Below are positions 7,624 to 14,399 of a stretch of DNA of 25,825 nucleotides, one piece after another. A program made the position numbers and the translations under genes. The notes beneath the pieces are model-generated. The model saw only the letters and a program-made list of their open reading frames with translations. It searched no databases and was not told where the DNA came from. Source of the stretch: Candidatus Krumholzibacteriia bacterium. GTDB lineage: Bacteria > Krumholzibacteriota > Krumholzibacteriia > G020349025. The stretch spans positions 1 to 25,825 of the forward strand of contig DASRJW010000048.1 in the NCBI GenBank assembly GCA_035649275.1. Direction: 5' to 3'. Each line of letters opens with the position of its first letter. Within the stretch, counting starts at the first letter, position 1.

Positions 7624-9840
7624 ATGAAAACCGCTGCGTGGACGCGAAGGCTCATGGGAAGCGCCGTGCCAGTGGCCGGCCTCGCGCTCCTCGGCGCCTG
7701 GACCGCGGCTGCCGCTGCCCCGTGGCCCGTGCCGATCGTATACGCCCTGTGGCTCGGCCTGCTCTTCTTCGCCGGGCGCGCGACCTTGCCCTGGGGCGCG
7801 GAGCGACTCGGCCTCTCGGGTTTCGTCGGCTTCGCCGCCCTCCTCCTCTTCGGTGCGGCGCCCGCCGGCTGGCTCGTGCTGGGTGCGAGCGTGCTCGTCT
7901 GGCTCTGGCAGCTCTCCGGGCGCGGTCCACGGGCCTGGAAACGCTGGAGCCTGTACGCGGCGGAAACGGGGGGCCAGCGGCTCGTCGCCCTCTGCCTCGC
8001 GGCTTACGTCCTGCAGCGGCTCGGCGGCCAGACCGGTGCTGCCTTCGTCGTCGATCCCTTCGTGGCGCTCGTCGCTTCGGCCTCGACCTGGATCGTGGCT
8101 GCAACCATCACGGCGTGGTGGCTCGATCGAAGGCGGCCGACGCGAAGCGCGGTGAAATGGCAAGAGCTCGTTCTGCGCGCTGCGTGGGAGGCACTGCAGC
8201 TCGCCGGTGCGGTGGCGTGGACACTGGCGTTCCAGCGCCTCGGCACACCGGCGTACGTCCTCCTCTTCGTTCCCCTCGCCCTCGCGGCGGTGGCAGGCAT
8301 GCTCTGGCAGCGGGCGCAACGGGGACACGTGGAAGCGGTGCGCACGCTGGTGGCGGCCATCGATGCCGCCGATCCCATGACCCGCGGCCAGGCCGGGCGC
8401 ATCGCCCGCATGTCCGTGCAGGTGGCCCGTCGTCTCGGTCTGACCGCAAGCGAGGTCGAGGAGCTCGAGTACGCGGCGCTGCTGCACGAGGTGGGGCGCA
8501 CCGCCATCCAGCGCGATCTCATGTACAAGGCCGGCGCGCTCAGCAACCAGGAGCAGACGTTGATGCGGACGCACCCGCGTCTCGGCAGCGAGACCGTGCA
8601 GCGCTTCGGCTTCTTCCCGGCGGCGGCGCGTCTCGTCCTCGCCCACCACGAGCAGCCCGACGGCCGCGGCTACCCGAACGGCTGGCGCGCCGAAGCGATC
8701 CCGCTCGGGAGCCGCATCCTGATGGCGACCGCGGCCTTCGACGCCATGACCTCGGACCGGCCCTACCGGCCCGGCCTCGCCCCGGAAACCGCGGTGCAAC
8801 AGCTCCTGGCGCTGGCGGGAACCCAGTTCTTCACCGACGTGGTGGAAGCATTGATCGACCTCTATACGAGCGGTGAGCTGTTCGCTGCCTTCACACAGGC
8901 CGAGCTCGAGCACTTCGCGCGGGGCGAAAATGGTTCGCGCCTGCTCCAGGAACATCTGCGCCGACTCGGGCAACTACAACCGGACGCGGCGGCGCGGGAG
9001 ACGGCGGCGGAGGGCGCTCGCGAAGACGACGGCGTGCCCGTCCTCGAGCTGCCGCCGGCGTCGCGTCAGGATGTGCTGGAGGAAGAAATCCCGCTTCGTG
9101 ACCCGGGTGAACATCTCCTGCAGGTGGCGGCGCTCACCGACGTGGGCTGCGCGCGAGAGCAGAACGAAGATGCCTTCGGCGTCTTCCCCGGCGCGGAAAG
9201 CTCCCGTGGCTGCCTGCTCGTGGTCGCCGACGGCATGGGCGGCGCGGCAGCGGGCGAGATCGCCAGCGGTCTCGCCGTGGATCTGGTGCGCGAGAACTTC
9301 TACCGCAGCGATGCACCGGGCGACGGCGGCGAAGTGCTGCAAGAGGCTCTGCGCTTGGCGAACGAGCTCATCCACTGGCGCGCCAACTCGGAAAGCGAGC
9401 TCGGCGGCATGGGGACGACCTGCACCGCTGCCGCCCTCGCGGGGATGACGCTCACCGTCGGTCACGTCGGCGACAGCCGGGCCTATTTGCTCCGGGAAGA
9501 CAGCGTCGAGATCCTGACCCGCGACCACACGCTGGCGGCGGAGCTGCAGCTCGTCGCCGGCAGCGAGGCGCCCTTGGAAGCGCGCAACGTGCTCACCCGT
9601 TGCCTCGGCACCCGGGCCGAGGTGGAGATCGATGTCTCCCGCCGCGTGACCTTGCAGGCCGGTGACGTCCTCGTGCTCTGCACCGACGGCCTGCACAACC
9701 AGCTGCCGGCGCACGAGATCCGCGCCATCGCCCGGGGCGAGTCCCCGGCCATCGCCTGCACCCGTCTAGTGGAACGCGCCGTCGAACGCGGCGGCCCCGA
9801 CAACATCTCCGTCATCGTCGCCCGCGTCCTCCAACACTAG
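7624..9840 (+). CDS. Membrane protein with degenerate HD-GYP domain fused to PP2C Ser/Thr phosphatase
   Basis: The protein has 738 residues. About residues 10-228 form a multi-helix membrane region. Residues 235-420 are an HD-GYP-like domain retaining H288, H317, the pair H341-H342 and the DGRGYP loop (346-351). The first conserved His is Q256, the HD doublet is H288-E289 and the VAD aspartate is A370, so c-di-GMP hydrolysis is doubtful and a sensing or scaffold role is more likely. Residues 500-735 are a PP2C/PPM phosphatase with all metal-site motifs: NED (D516), VADGMGG (D536, G537), GDSRAY, LCTDG (D688) and GGPDN (D726). It should remove phosphates added by the upstream kinase. Closing the operon, it pairs writer and eraser in one transcript. 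The fusion is unusual; the domain calls are strong. Confidence 0.9.
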   Translation: MKTAAWTRRLMGSAVPVAGLALLGAWTAAAAAPWPVPIVYALWLGLLFFAGRATLPWGAERLGLSGFVGFAALLLFGAAPAGWLVLGASVLVWLWQLSGRGPRAWKRWSLYAAETGGQRLVALCLAAYVLQRLGGQTGAAFVVDPFVALVASASTWIVAATITAWWLDRRRPTRSAVKWQELVLRAAWEALQLAGAVAWTLAFQRLGTPAYVLLFVPLALAAVAGMLWQRAQRGHVEAVRTLVAAIDAADPMTRGQAGRIARMSVQVARRLGLTASEVEELEYAALLHEVGRTAIQRDLMYKAGALSNQEQTLMRTHPRLGSETVQRFGFFPAAARLVLAHHEQPDGRGYPNGWRAEAIPLGSRILMATAAFDAMTSDRPYRPGLAPETAVQQLLALAGTQFFTDVVEALIDLYTSGELFAAFTQAELEHFARGENGSRLLQEHLRRLGQLQPDAAARETAAEGAREDDGVPVLELPPASRQDVLEEEIPLRDPGEHLLQVAALTDVGCAREQNEDAFGVFPGAESSRGCLLVVADGMGGAAAGEIASGLAVDLVRENFYRSDAPGDGGEVLQEALRLANELIHWRANSESELGGMGTTCTAAALAGMTLTVGHVGDSRAYLLREDSVEILTRDHTLAAELQLVAGSEAPLEARNVLTRCLGTRAEVEIDVSRRVTLQAGDVLVLCTDGLHNQLPAHEIRAIARGESPAIACTRLVERAVERGGPDNISVIVARVLQH

Positions 9841-9859
9841 TACCGCCAGCGCACAAAAC

Positions 9860-9875
9860 TGCGGACAATTCCGCA
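9860..9875 (+). terminator. Short hairpin after the phospho-signalling operon
   Basis: A perfect 6-bp stem TGCGGA/TCCGCA with a four-base loop lies 20 bases after the PP2C stop codon, followed by ATTGATT. It is a weak intrinsic-terminator candidate because the T-tract is poor. Its position between an operon end and a new promoter at 9906 supports it. Confidence 0.35.
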
Positions 9876-9905
9876 ATTGATTCGCGCTCTTCGCGGCGCT
9901 CGAGC

Positions 9906-9934
9906 TTGACCACGAGCTCGCTAGGGCATAGGCT
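9906..9934 (+). promoter_or_regulatory. Promoter, TTGACC-N17-TAGGCT
   Basis: The -35 hexamer is at 9906-9911 and the -10 hexamer at 9929-9934, with exactly 17 bases between. The same layout recurs at 11392, 14172 and 24730, each upstream of a gene. It would drive the lipoprotein gene at 10029 with a leader of about 90 bases. Confidence 0.5.
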
Positions 9935-10028
9935 TTTTCGTTAAATCGGCGCTCGATGACCCCACATGGCGCCTCAGCAGCGAACTCGCGAACGATTCCA
10001 CCTCAGGTCGCTTGGCGGCGCGCTCCGG

Positions 10029-11363
10029 ATGTCGCACACGGGTCGCATTGCATGGACCACCCTCGCGGTGTTGCTCCTTTTCGCTGCTTGCATCGAAGAA
10101 GCAACCGATCCCCTCGTGACGCCACGCACCGCCGCGGAGAAGACACGCACTGAAGACCGCGGCCCCGGTGACGGCGGCGGGCGACCCGCACCCCATGTCT
10201 ACATCTGGAAAGACCTGGCGGCTCTGCAAACGTTACCCATGGCGGGAACTGCATGGTCGAACCTGGAAACCTATGCGCAGAACGCCCTCGTCCTCGGCGG
10301 CCCGAACCTCGGCACCTTCGAAGTGAGTCTGTTCGACAAGGACAGCGACGCGGATGTCCTCGCCCTGGCGAAGGCTCTGGTCGCCCTGCGCATCCCGGGG
10401 GGCTGGACCACCTGGACCTACCGCTGGCACGTGCAGCTCGCCATCCAGGAGATCATGGCGGAGTGGCCGAACCCGAGCGCCATCGACTGCACCAACGAAC
10501 CTCTCGCGGTGGCGCGCAACCTGACGAGCTACATCATCGCCGCCGACTACGCGGGCTTGGACGAGCCGGTGGCCACCCAGTTCCGCCAGTGGCTCGGGAC
10601 GATGCTCGACGAGCCTCTGAGCGAGCAGCCGGATTGCATCCGGAACGATCGCTCCCTGCACCAGATCATGCGGGAGCGCCCCAACAATTGGGGCACCATG
10701 GCCATGGCGGCGCTCGCCGCCGTCGCCACCTACCGCAACGACGCGACACTCCTTACCGAGGTCCGCCACGTCTTCGACGGCTGGCTCGGCGACCGCGCCG
10801 AATACGCCGGCTTCCTGTACGGCGACCTGTGCTGGCAGCCCAACCCAACGGCTCCGGTGGGGATCGCTCCGGTGCAATCCGTCATCGTAGCCGGAACGTG
10901 CACCTACCCGATGGACGGCGCTCTCCCCGAGGAGCTGCGCCGCAGCGAGCTCTGCGACCCGGGCACCTCCACGTGCAGCATCGATTGCAACCCCGGGATG
11001 GCAGGGACGCAGTGTCTCGTCACCGCCTGCCCCGGAAACACCTGCAGCATCGCCGGAGGTCGGATGCAGGTGAACGTGTATCTGCATGGGGCCATTGCCG
11101 GCGCCGCGGTCTGCGCCGAGATCCTGAGCCATCGCGGGTATCCCGACGTCTGGCAATGGGAAAACCAAGCACTCCGTCGCGCGGCGCAGTGGCTCCTGGA
11201 ACGGCACAACGCCGACCCCGCCATGGGTTGGTGGTTCTCCGGCAACGACAGCTTCATCCCCTGGCTCCTCAACCGGGCGTATGGCACCAGTTTCCCCACC
11301 TCGCAAGACATCAACGTGGGCCGCAACATGGACTTCACCGACTGGACGCACCCGCCGCAGTGA
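10029..11363 (+). CDS. Exported lipoprotein, possible alginate-lyase-like fold
   Basis: From the ATG at 10029 the 444-residue protein starts with a lipoprotein signal peptide ending in LLFAAC, so Cys21 is probably lipidated. An upstream in-frame ATG at 9966 would add 21 residues before the signal and is less likely. The mature part is rich in amphipathic helices. A WGTMAMAAL segment preceded by NN (219-222) and later Y-L-H-G (351-354) recall the (alpha/alpha) toroid of alginate lyase and heparinase-like enzymes. A stretch of about 70 residues (268-339) holds eight cysteines and looks like a disulphide-stabilised insertion. A polysaccharide lyase or a non-catalytic relative is possible, but no substrate can be assigned. 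It is transcribed alone between two promoters. Confidence 0.6.
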   Translation: MSHTGRIAWTTLAVLLLFAACIEEATDPLVTPRTAAEKTRTEDRGPGDGGGRPAPHVYIWKDLAALQTLPMAGTAWSNLETYAQNALVLGGPNLGTFEVSLFDKDSDADVLALAKALVALRIPGGWTTWTYRWHVQLAIQEIMAEWPNPSAIDCTNEPLAVARNLTSYIIAADYAGLDEPVATQFRQWLGTMLDEPLSEQPDCIRNDRSLHQIMRERPNNWGTMAMAALAAVATYRNDATLLTEVRHVFDGWLGDRAEYAGFLYGDLCWQPNPTAPVGIAPVQSVIVAGTCTYPMDGALPEELRRSELCDPGTSTCSIDCNPGMAGTQCLVTACPGNTCSIAGGRMQVNVYLHGAIAGAAVCAEILSHRGYPDVWQWENQALRRAAQWLLERHNADPAMGWWFSGNDSFIPWLLNRAYGTSFPTSQDINVGRNMDFTDWTHPPQ

Positions 11364-11391
11364 TCCTCCCGGTCGCCTCGCTCCTCGGTGC

Positions 11392-11420
11392 TTGAGCACA
11401 ACCCTCTGCCCCTGTAGTCT
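11392..11420 (+). promoter_or_regulatory. Promoter, TTGAGC-N17-TAGTCT
   Basis: The -35 is at 11392-11397 and the -10 at 11415-11420, with a 17-base spacer. It stands about 30 bases before the MFS start codon and matches the pattern seen at 9906, 14172 and 24730. Confidence 0.55.
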
Positions 11421-11449
11421 GGGCGCCATTCCTCGAACCTGGGGAGAGC

Positions 11450-12814
11450 ATGGCCGCCACGCAGCCGCAGAGCGGCGCGCCGCCCGGCGGCCCGCCCGCC
11501 CACAGCCGCGCCTTCCGCCTCCGCCGTTTCGCCAACTGGTTTCCCCTCGGACTCACCTACGCCACGTATTACATGGGTCGCTACAACTTCAACGTGGTCA
11601 AGGGCGACATGGGGAAGACGTTCGGGCTCGACAAGGCGCAGATGGGGATCATCGCCACGGCGGGCTTCTGGACCTACGCGCTCTCCGTCATCGTCAACGG
11701 CCCCCTTGCCGACCGCATCGGCGGCCGCCGCGCCATCCTCATCGGCGCCGTGGGCTCGCTGATTCTCAACCTGACCATCGGCCTTCTCTTCCTCAACGGC
11801 TGGACGACCAAGATCATCGTCGGTATGTCGCTCCTCTACGCGGTCAACATGTACTTCCAGAGCTTCGGGGCTCTTTCGGTGGTGAAGGTGAACGCCGCCT
11901 GGTTCCACGTTCGGGAGCGCGGCGTCTTCGGCGGCATCTTCGGCTCCATGATCTCCGCCGGCTACTTCCTGGCGATCTCCATCGGCGGCTGGATCCTGGC
12001 GCACTTCCATTGGACCCTGGTCTTCCTGATCCCTGCCGGAGCCATGGGCCTCATGGGGCTGGTGGACTTTTTCCTCGTTCGCGATCGGCCGAGTCAGGCC
12101 GGCCACGCCGACTTCCCCACCGGCGACGCCTCCAGCGGCGACGACACCCCCATCGACTGGGGCTACCTGGTGCGGAAGGTCTTCAGCCACCCGGTGATCC
12201 TGACCATCGCCTGCGCCGAGTTCTGCACCGGCTTCGTCCGCCAGGGATTGCTGCTCTACTTCACCGAGTTCCTCGGCGAGGTCCACCACGTGCAGAAGGG
12301 CACGGGCACCTTCTGGTGGGCTGGTACGGGGATCACGCTGGGTGGCATCGCTGGCGGCCTCCTCTGCGGCTTCCTCTCCGACCGGCTCTTCCAATCGCGC
12401 CGGCCGCCCGTTGCGTTCATCTTCTACCTCGGACAGGTGGTGGCGCTCTCGGCTCTCGGCTTCGCGCCCTCGGCCGCCGCCGCTGCTTTTCTCGTCGGCC
12501 TCTCCTGCATGTTCATCTTCGGCGTCCACGGCATGCTCTCGGGCACGGCTTCCATGGACTTCGGCGGCCGCAAGGCTGCCGCTACCGCCGCCGGCATGCT
12601 CGACGGCATCCAGTACATCGCCAGCGGTCTCACCGGCTTCGGCCTGGGTTGGATCCTGAAGACCTACGGCTGGGACGGCACGCCGTTCACCGAGGGCTAC
12701 GAGCCGCAGAATGCGCTGGTGTGGGTGCTGTGCATGATCCCCTTCTCCGTCGGCGGGGCGCTCTTCATGACCCGCCTCTGGCACGCCCATCCGTCGCGCC
12801 ACGGCGGGCATTAA
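11450..12814 (+). CDS. MFS transporter, organophosphate:phosphate antiporter (GlpT/UhpT-like) family
   Basis: This 454-residue membrane protein has about twelve hydrophobic helices. The segment YATYYMGRYNFNVVKGDM after the first helix matches the start of the OPA family (GlpT, UhpT, UhpC). The MFS motif A GPLADRIGGRR is present at 84-94 between helices 2 and 3. A charged central loop (about 205-235) separates two six-helix halves. A glycerol-3-phosphate or sugar-phosphate/phosphate exchanger is the best guess, but substrate cannot be read from sequence. The start at 11450 follows GGGGAG. Its stop codon lies inside the first of three Pho-box-like repeats, which suggestively places phosphate-type control next to a phosphate-ester transporter family member. 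Confidence 0.85.
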   Translation: MAATQPQSGAPPGGPPAHSRAFRLRRFANWFPLGLTYATYYMGRYNFNVVKGDMGKTFGLDKAQMGIIATAGFWTYALSVIVNGPLADRIGGRRAILIGAVGSLILNLTIGLLFLNGWTTKIIVGMSLLYAVNMYFQSFGALSVVKVNAAWFHVRERGVFGGIFGSMISAGYFLAISIGGWILAHFHWTLVFLIPAGAMGLMGLVDFFLVRDRPSQAGHADFPTGDASSGDDTPIDWGYLVRKVFSHPVILTIACAEFCTGFVRQGLLLYFTEFLGEVHHVQKGTGTFWWAGTGITLGGIAGGLLCGFLSDRLFQSRRPPVAFIFYLGQVVALSALGFAPSAAAAAFLVGLSCMFIFGVHGMLSGTASMDFGGRKAAATAAGMLDGIQYIASGLTGFGLGWILKTYGWDGTPFTEGYEPQNALVWVLCMIPFSVGGALFMTRLWHAHPSRHGGH

Positions 12815-12837
12815 CCGAATCTTAACGATCTCCTAAC
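12811..12837 (+). promoter_or_regulatory. Pho-box-like direct repeats (TTAAC every 11 bp)
   Basis: TTAAC occurs at 12811-12815 and 12822-12826 and CTAAC at 12833-12837, exactly one helical turn apart. Known binding sites of PhoB/OmpR-family regulators have this form: Bacillus PhoP uses TTAACA-like repeats with an 11-bp period, and cyanobacterial Pho boxes are tandem YTTAAYY repeats. The last repeat abuts a TTGCGG (12838-12843), and an AGAATA lies 17 bases further on, so an activator here could recruit polymerase for the amphi-Trp genes. Confidence 0.4.
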
Positions 12838-12941
12838 TTGCGGCTGACCTCGGCCGGCAGAGAATAGGGAGCTTTATAGCTGTGGGCGTCACCCACGTTC
12901 GAGATGAACCGCGCGCGCTTTCACGTCCCGAAGAGATGGGG

Positions 12942-12959
12942 TAGGGCGTAGTTGCCCTA
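12942..12959 (+). promoter_or_regulatory. Leader hairpin just before the ribosome binding site of the first amphi-Trp gene
   Basis: TAGGGC and GCCCTA form a perfect 6-bp stem with a six-base loop and end five bases before the AAGGAG. It could modulate ribosome access or mRNA stability; no riboswitch family is recognised. Confidence 0.3.
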
Positions 12960-12976
12960 GAGAAGGAGTGATGACG

Positions 12977-13240
12977 ATGTCGGAAAAGTCGGAAGTCACG
13001 TTCGAGAGTCAAATGACCGTGGAGGAAGCGATCTCCTACTTCGAGGCGATCATCTCCAGCTTGAAGCGCGGTTCCGTGACCATCACCCAGGCGGGCAAGA
13101 CGCTGACGCTCGAGCCCGGTCAGACGATGAAGGTGGAGGTCGAGGCGGAGCGCAAGAAGAGCAAGGAAGAGATCGCCATCAAGATGAAGTGGAAGACCCG
13201 GGTTCCGGAGCTCCTGATCTCCGGCAACACGCAGTCGTAG
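12977..13240 (+). CDS. Amphi-Trp domain protein (copy 1)
   Basis: This small protein has 87 residues. It starts with a strand/helix segment (VTFESQMTVEEAISYFEAII), then beta-strands, and ends with an alternating polar/hydrophobic strand IAIKMKWK containing the single Trp72. These are the features of the amphi-Trp domain family, whose function is not established. I chose ATG 12977 because it is eight bases from the AGGAG at 12964-12968; the ATG at 12971 is too close. A paralogue follows at 13401. The protein is charged, lacks a signal peptide and is probably cytosolic. Confidence 0.75.
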   Translation: MSEKSEVTFESQMTVEEAISYFEAIISSLKRGSVTITQAGKTLTLEPGQTMKVEVEAERKKSKEEIAIKMKWKTRVPELLISGNTQS

Positions 13241-13400
13241 GCTCCACTTTCTCTCCAGGCACTGTCCTCGGAGGCTCTGCGCCTTGGAGGGCTGGACCTT
13301 GGACGTGGTGCGGAAAGCAGGGGCCGTGCCCCGAGGACGGCCTTGGCTTTCCTCGCCTTGGGCGATGAACCCGTGGGCGAACCAACAGAGGAGATCACGC

Positions 13401-13700
13401 GTGGTGCCGGAAAACAGCCCCATCCAGCTCGAGTCCGCAGCCGCTGACCGCGAGGTCAAGTCCGAGGTGATGTTCGAGAAAACGCTTCCCCTGAGTGAAG
13501 CGGTCGCCTACTTCGAAGCCATCATCCTGGGACTGAAGAATGGCAGCATCCACATGCGGCAGGGCGACACGGACCTGACGCTCAAGCCCACCCCGAAGGT
13601 CGCGGTCGAGATCAGAGCGGGCCACAGGAAGAAGAAGGAAGGCTTCTCGTTCGAGATCTCTTGGAGCCCGTCCGACTCGGAGAAGCTGACGATCTCCTAG
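13401..13700 (+). CDS. Amphi-Trp domain protein (copy 2)
   Basis: The 99-residue protein shares with its upstream neighbour the core SEV.FE..L...EAVAYFEAII..LK.GS and a terminal strand ending in EISW (Trp88). The repeated gene is thus a tandem paralogue, with about 160 bases between the two. The GTG at 13401 sits seven bases after AGAGGAG; an in-frame ATG at 13365 has no such site. The N-terminal extension of about 20 residues is absent from copy 1. Two diverged copies could form a heteromer or act under different conditions; no function is known. Confidence 0.7.
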   Translation: MVPENSPIQLESAAADREVKSEVMFEKTLPLSEAVAYFEAIILGLKNGSIHMRQGDTDLTLKPTPKVAVEIRAGHRKKKEGFSFEISWSPSDSEKLTIS

Positions 13701-13832
13701 CGGCACAGCCGACCGGTCGACCTCCCCGCTCCACCGCGAGCGTGACGGCGCCCCTGGTACGGGAAATGCGGACGCTTGTCGTTCGCGCCTGGCGAGACGG
13801 AACCTCGACCCTTCGCAGGAGTCCAGACGCAC

Positions 13833-13853
13833 GGGGCGCCATCATGGCGCCCC
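13833..13853. promoter_or_regulatory. Perfect GC-rich palindrome GGGGCGCCAT-C-ATGGCGCCCC
   Basis: Two perfectly complementary 10-base arms flank a single base, about 130 bases after amphi-Trp copy 2 and 38 before the pilin start. Without a T-tract it is not a classical terminator. It could be a protein-binding site or an mRNA-processing/stability hairpin in the pilin leader. Confidence 0.4.
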
Positions 13854-13890
13854 ATGATTGAGTCATCTCGCGCCTTCGGGAGGGCACGTA

Positions 13891-14052
13891 ATGCGTTTTA
13901 TTCTGCGACTGCTCCACAAGACCGAGGGCCAGGACCTGACGGAATACGGCCTCCTCGCCTGTTTCATCTCCATCGTCGCGGTCGTCACCGTTCGCAACAT
14001 CGGCCCGCTGGTCGACGCCCTGTATCAAGTCGTCCAAGACGCCTTCAACTGA
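13891..14052 (+). CDS. Flp/Fap-type (Tad) pilin prepilin
   Basis: Only 53 residues long, it has a basic leader, then the processing site EG|QDLTEYGLL. With cleavage after Gly13, Glu is at +5 and Tyr at +6, exactly the Flp pilin signature. A hydrophobic helix LLACFISIVAVVTV follows, then a short amphipathic tail ending in DAFN. Length and layout match mature Flp pilins of about 40 residues, which are exported by a TadA/TadB/TadC machine after TadV cleavage. No tad genes lie in this window. The ATG at 13891 is seven bases after GGGAGG; a longer frame from 13858 lacks such a site. Small gene, easily missed, but the motif is clear. Confidence 0.82.
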   Translation: MRFILRLLHKTEGQDLTEYGLLACFISIVAVVTVRNIGPLVDALYQVVQDAFN

Positions 14053-14399
14053 GTCCGAATTCGGTTCGTTCGCAGCCACGTTCTTTCTCGCTGCTCCCAT
14101 AGCAGATTCGCCCTCATCGGCACGTCACGACCGCCGTGCCGCGTGCGCGTGCGCGCGCTCCTCGCCGTCGCTTGCGCCGGCATCGGCACCTGAGTAGACT
14201 TCCCAGAGATTTCCAGGACCCCTCGCGTCCCACGCTGTGGCAGCGGCCATCATCTTCGCCGGAATGGTCGGCGCCAGGACGAGGCAGAGCCGCTGCACGG
14301 CACTGCTGACGGGACCGGCTGGGTCAGGGCGTGCACGGAGCCGACGTCCGGACCGGCGTCGCGCGAAGTTGACCTCGAGATCGAGATTCGGGAGGCATC
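14053..14399. other. Long leader/intergenic region with a promoter
   Basis: The 347 bases between the pilin and the BNR protein contain no credible ORF. The notable contents are the promoter at 14172-14200, an alternating GC/GT run near 14140-14160 (gcgtgcgcgtgcgcgcgc) and a transcribed leader of about 190 bases ending in GGGAGG before the ATG. Confidence 0.5.
14172..14200 (+). promoter_or_regulatory. Promoter, TTGCGC-N17-TAGACT
   Basis: The -35 at 14172-14177 and the -10 at 14195-14200 are separated by 17 bases and share the C-TTG...TAG-N-CT form of the promoters at 9906 and 11392. It would transcribe the BNR/MoaD pair with an untranslated leader of about 190 bases. Confidence 0.5.

Noticed and set aside
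7264-8973. Long antisense frame (569 codons) over the second PilT gene and the HD-GYP/PP2C gene
   Set aside because: Composition is Arg/Pro/Glu-rich without motifs, and the plus-strand frames carry intact catalytic signatures.
10904-12811. Antisense frame of 635 codons across the lipoprotein and MFS genes
   Set aside because: It spans two well-supported genes and their promoter on the other strand and has no recognisable domain.
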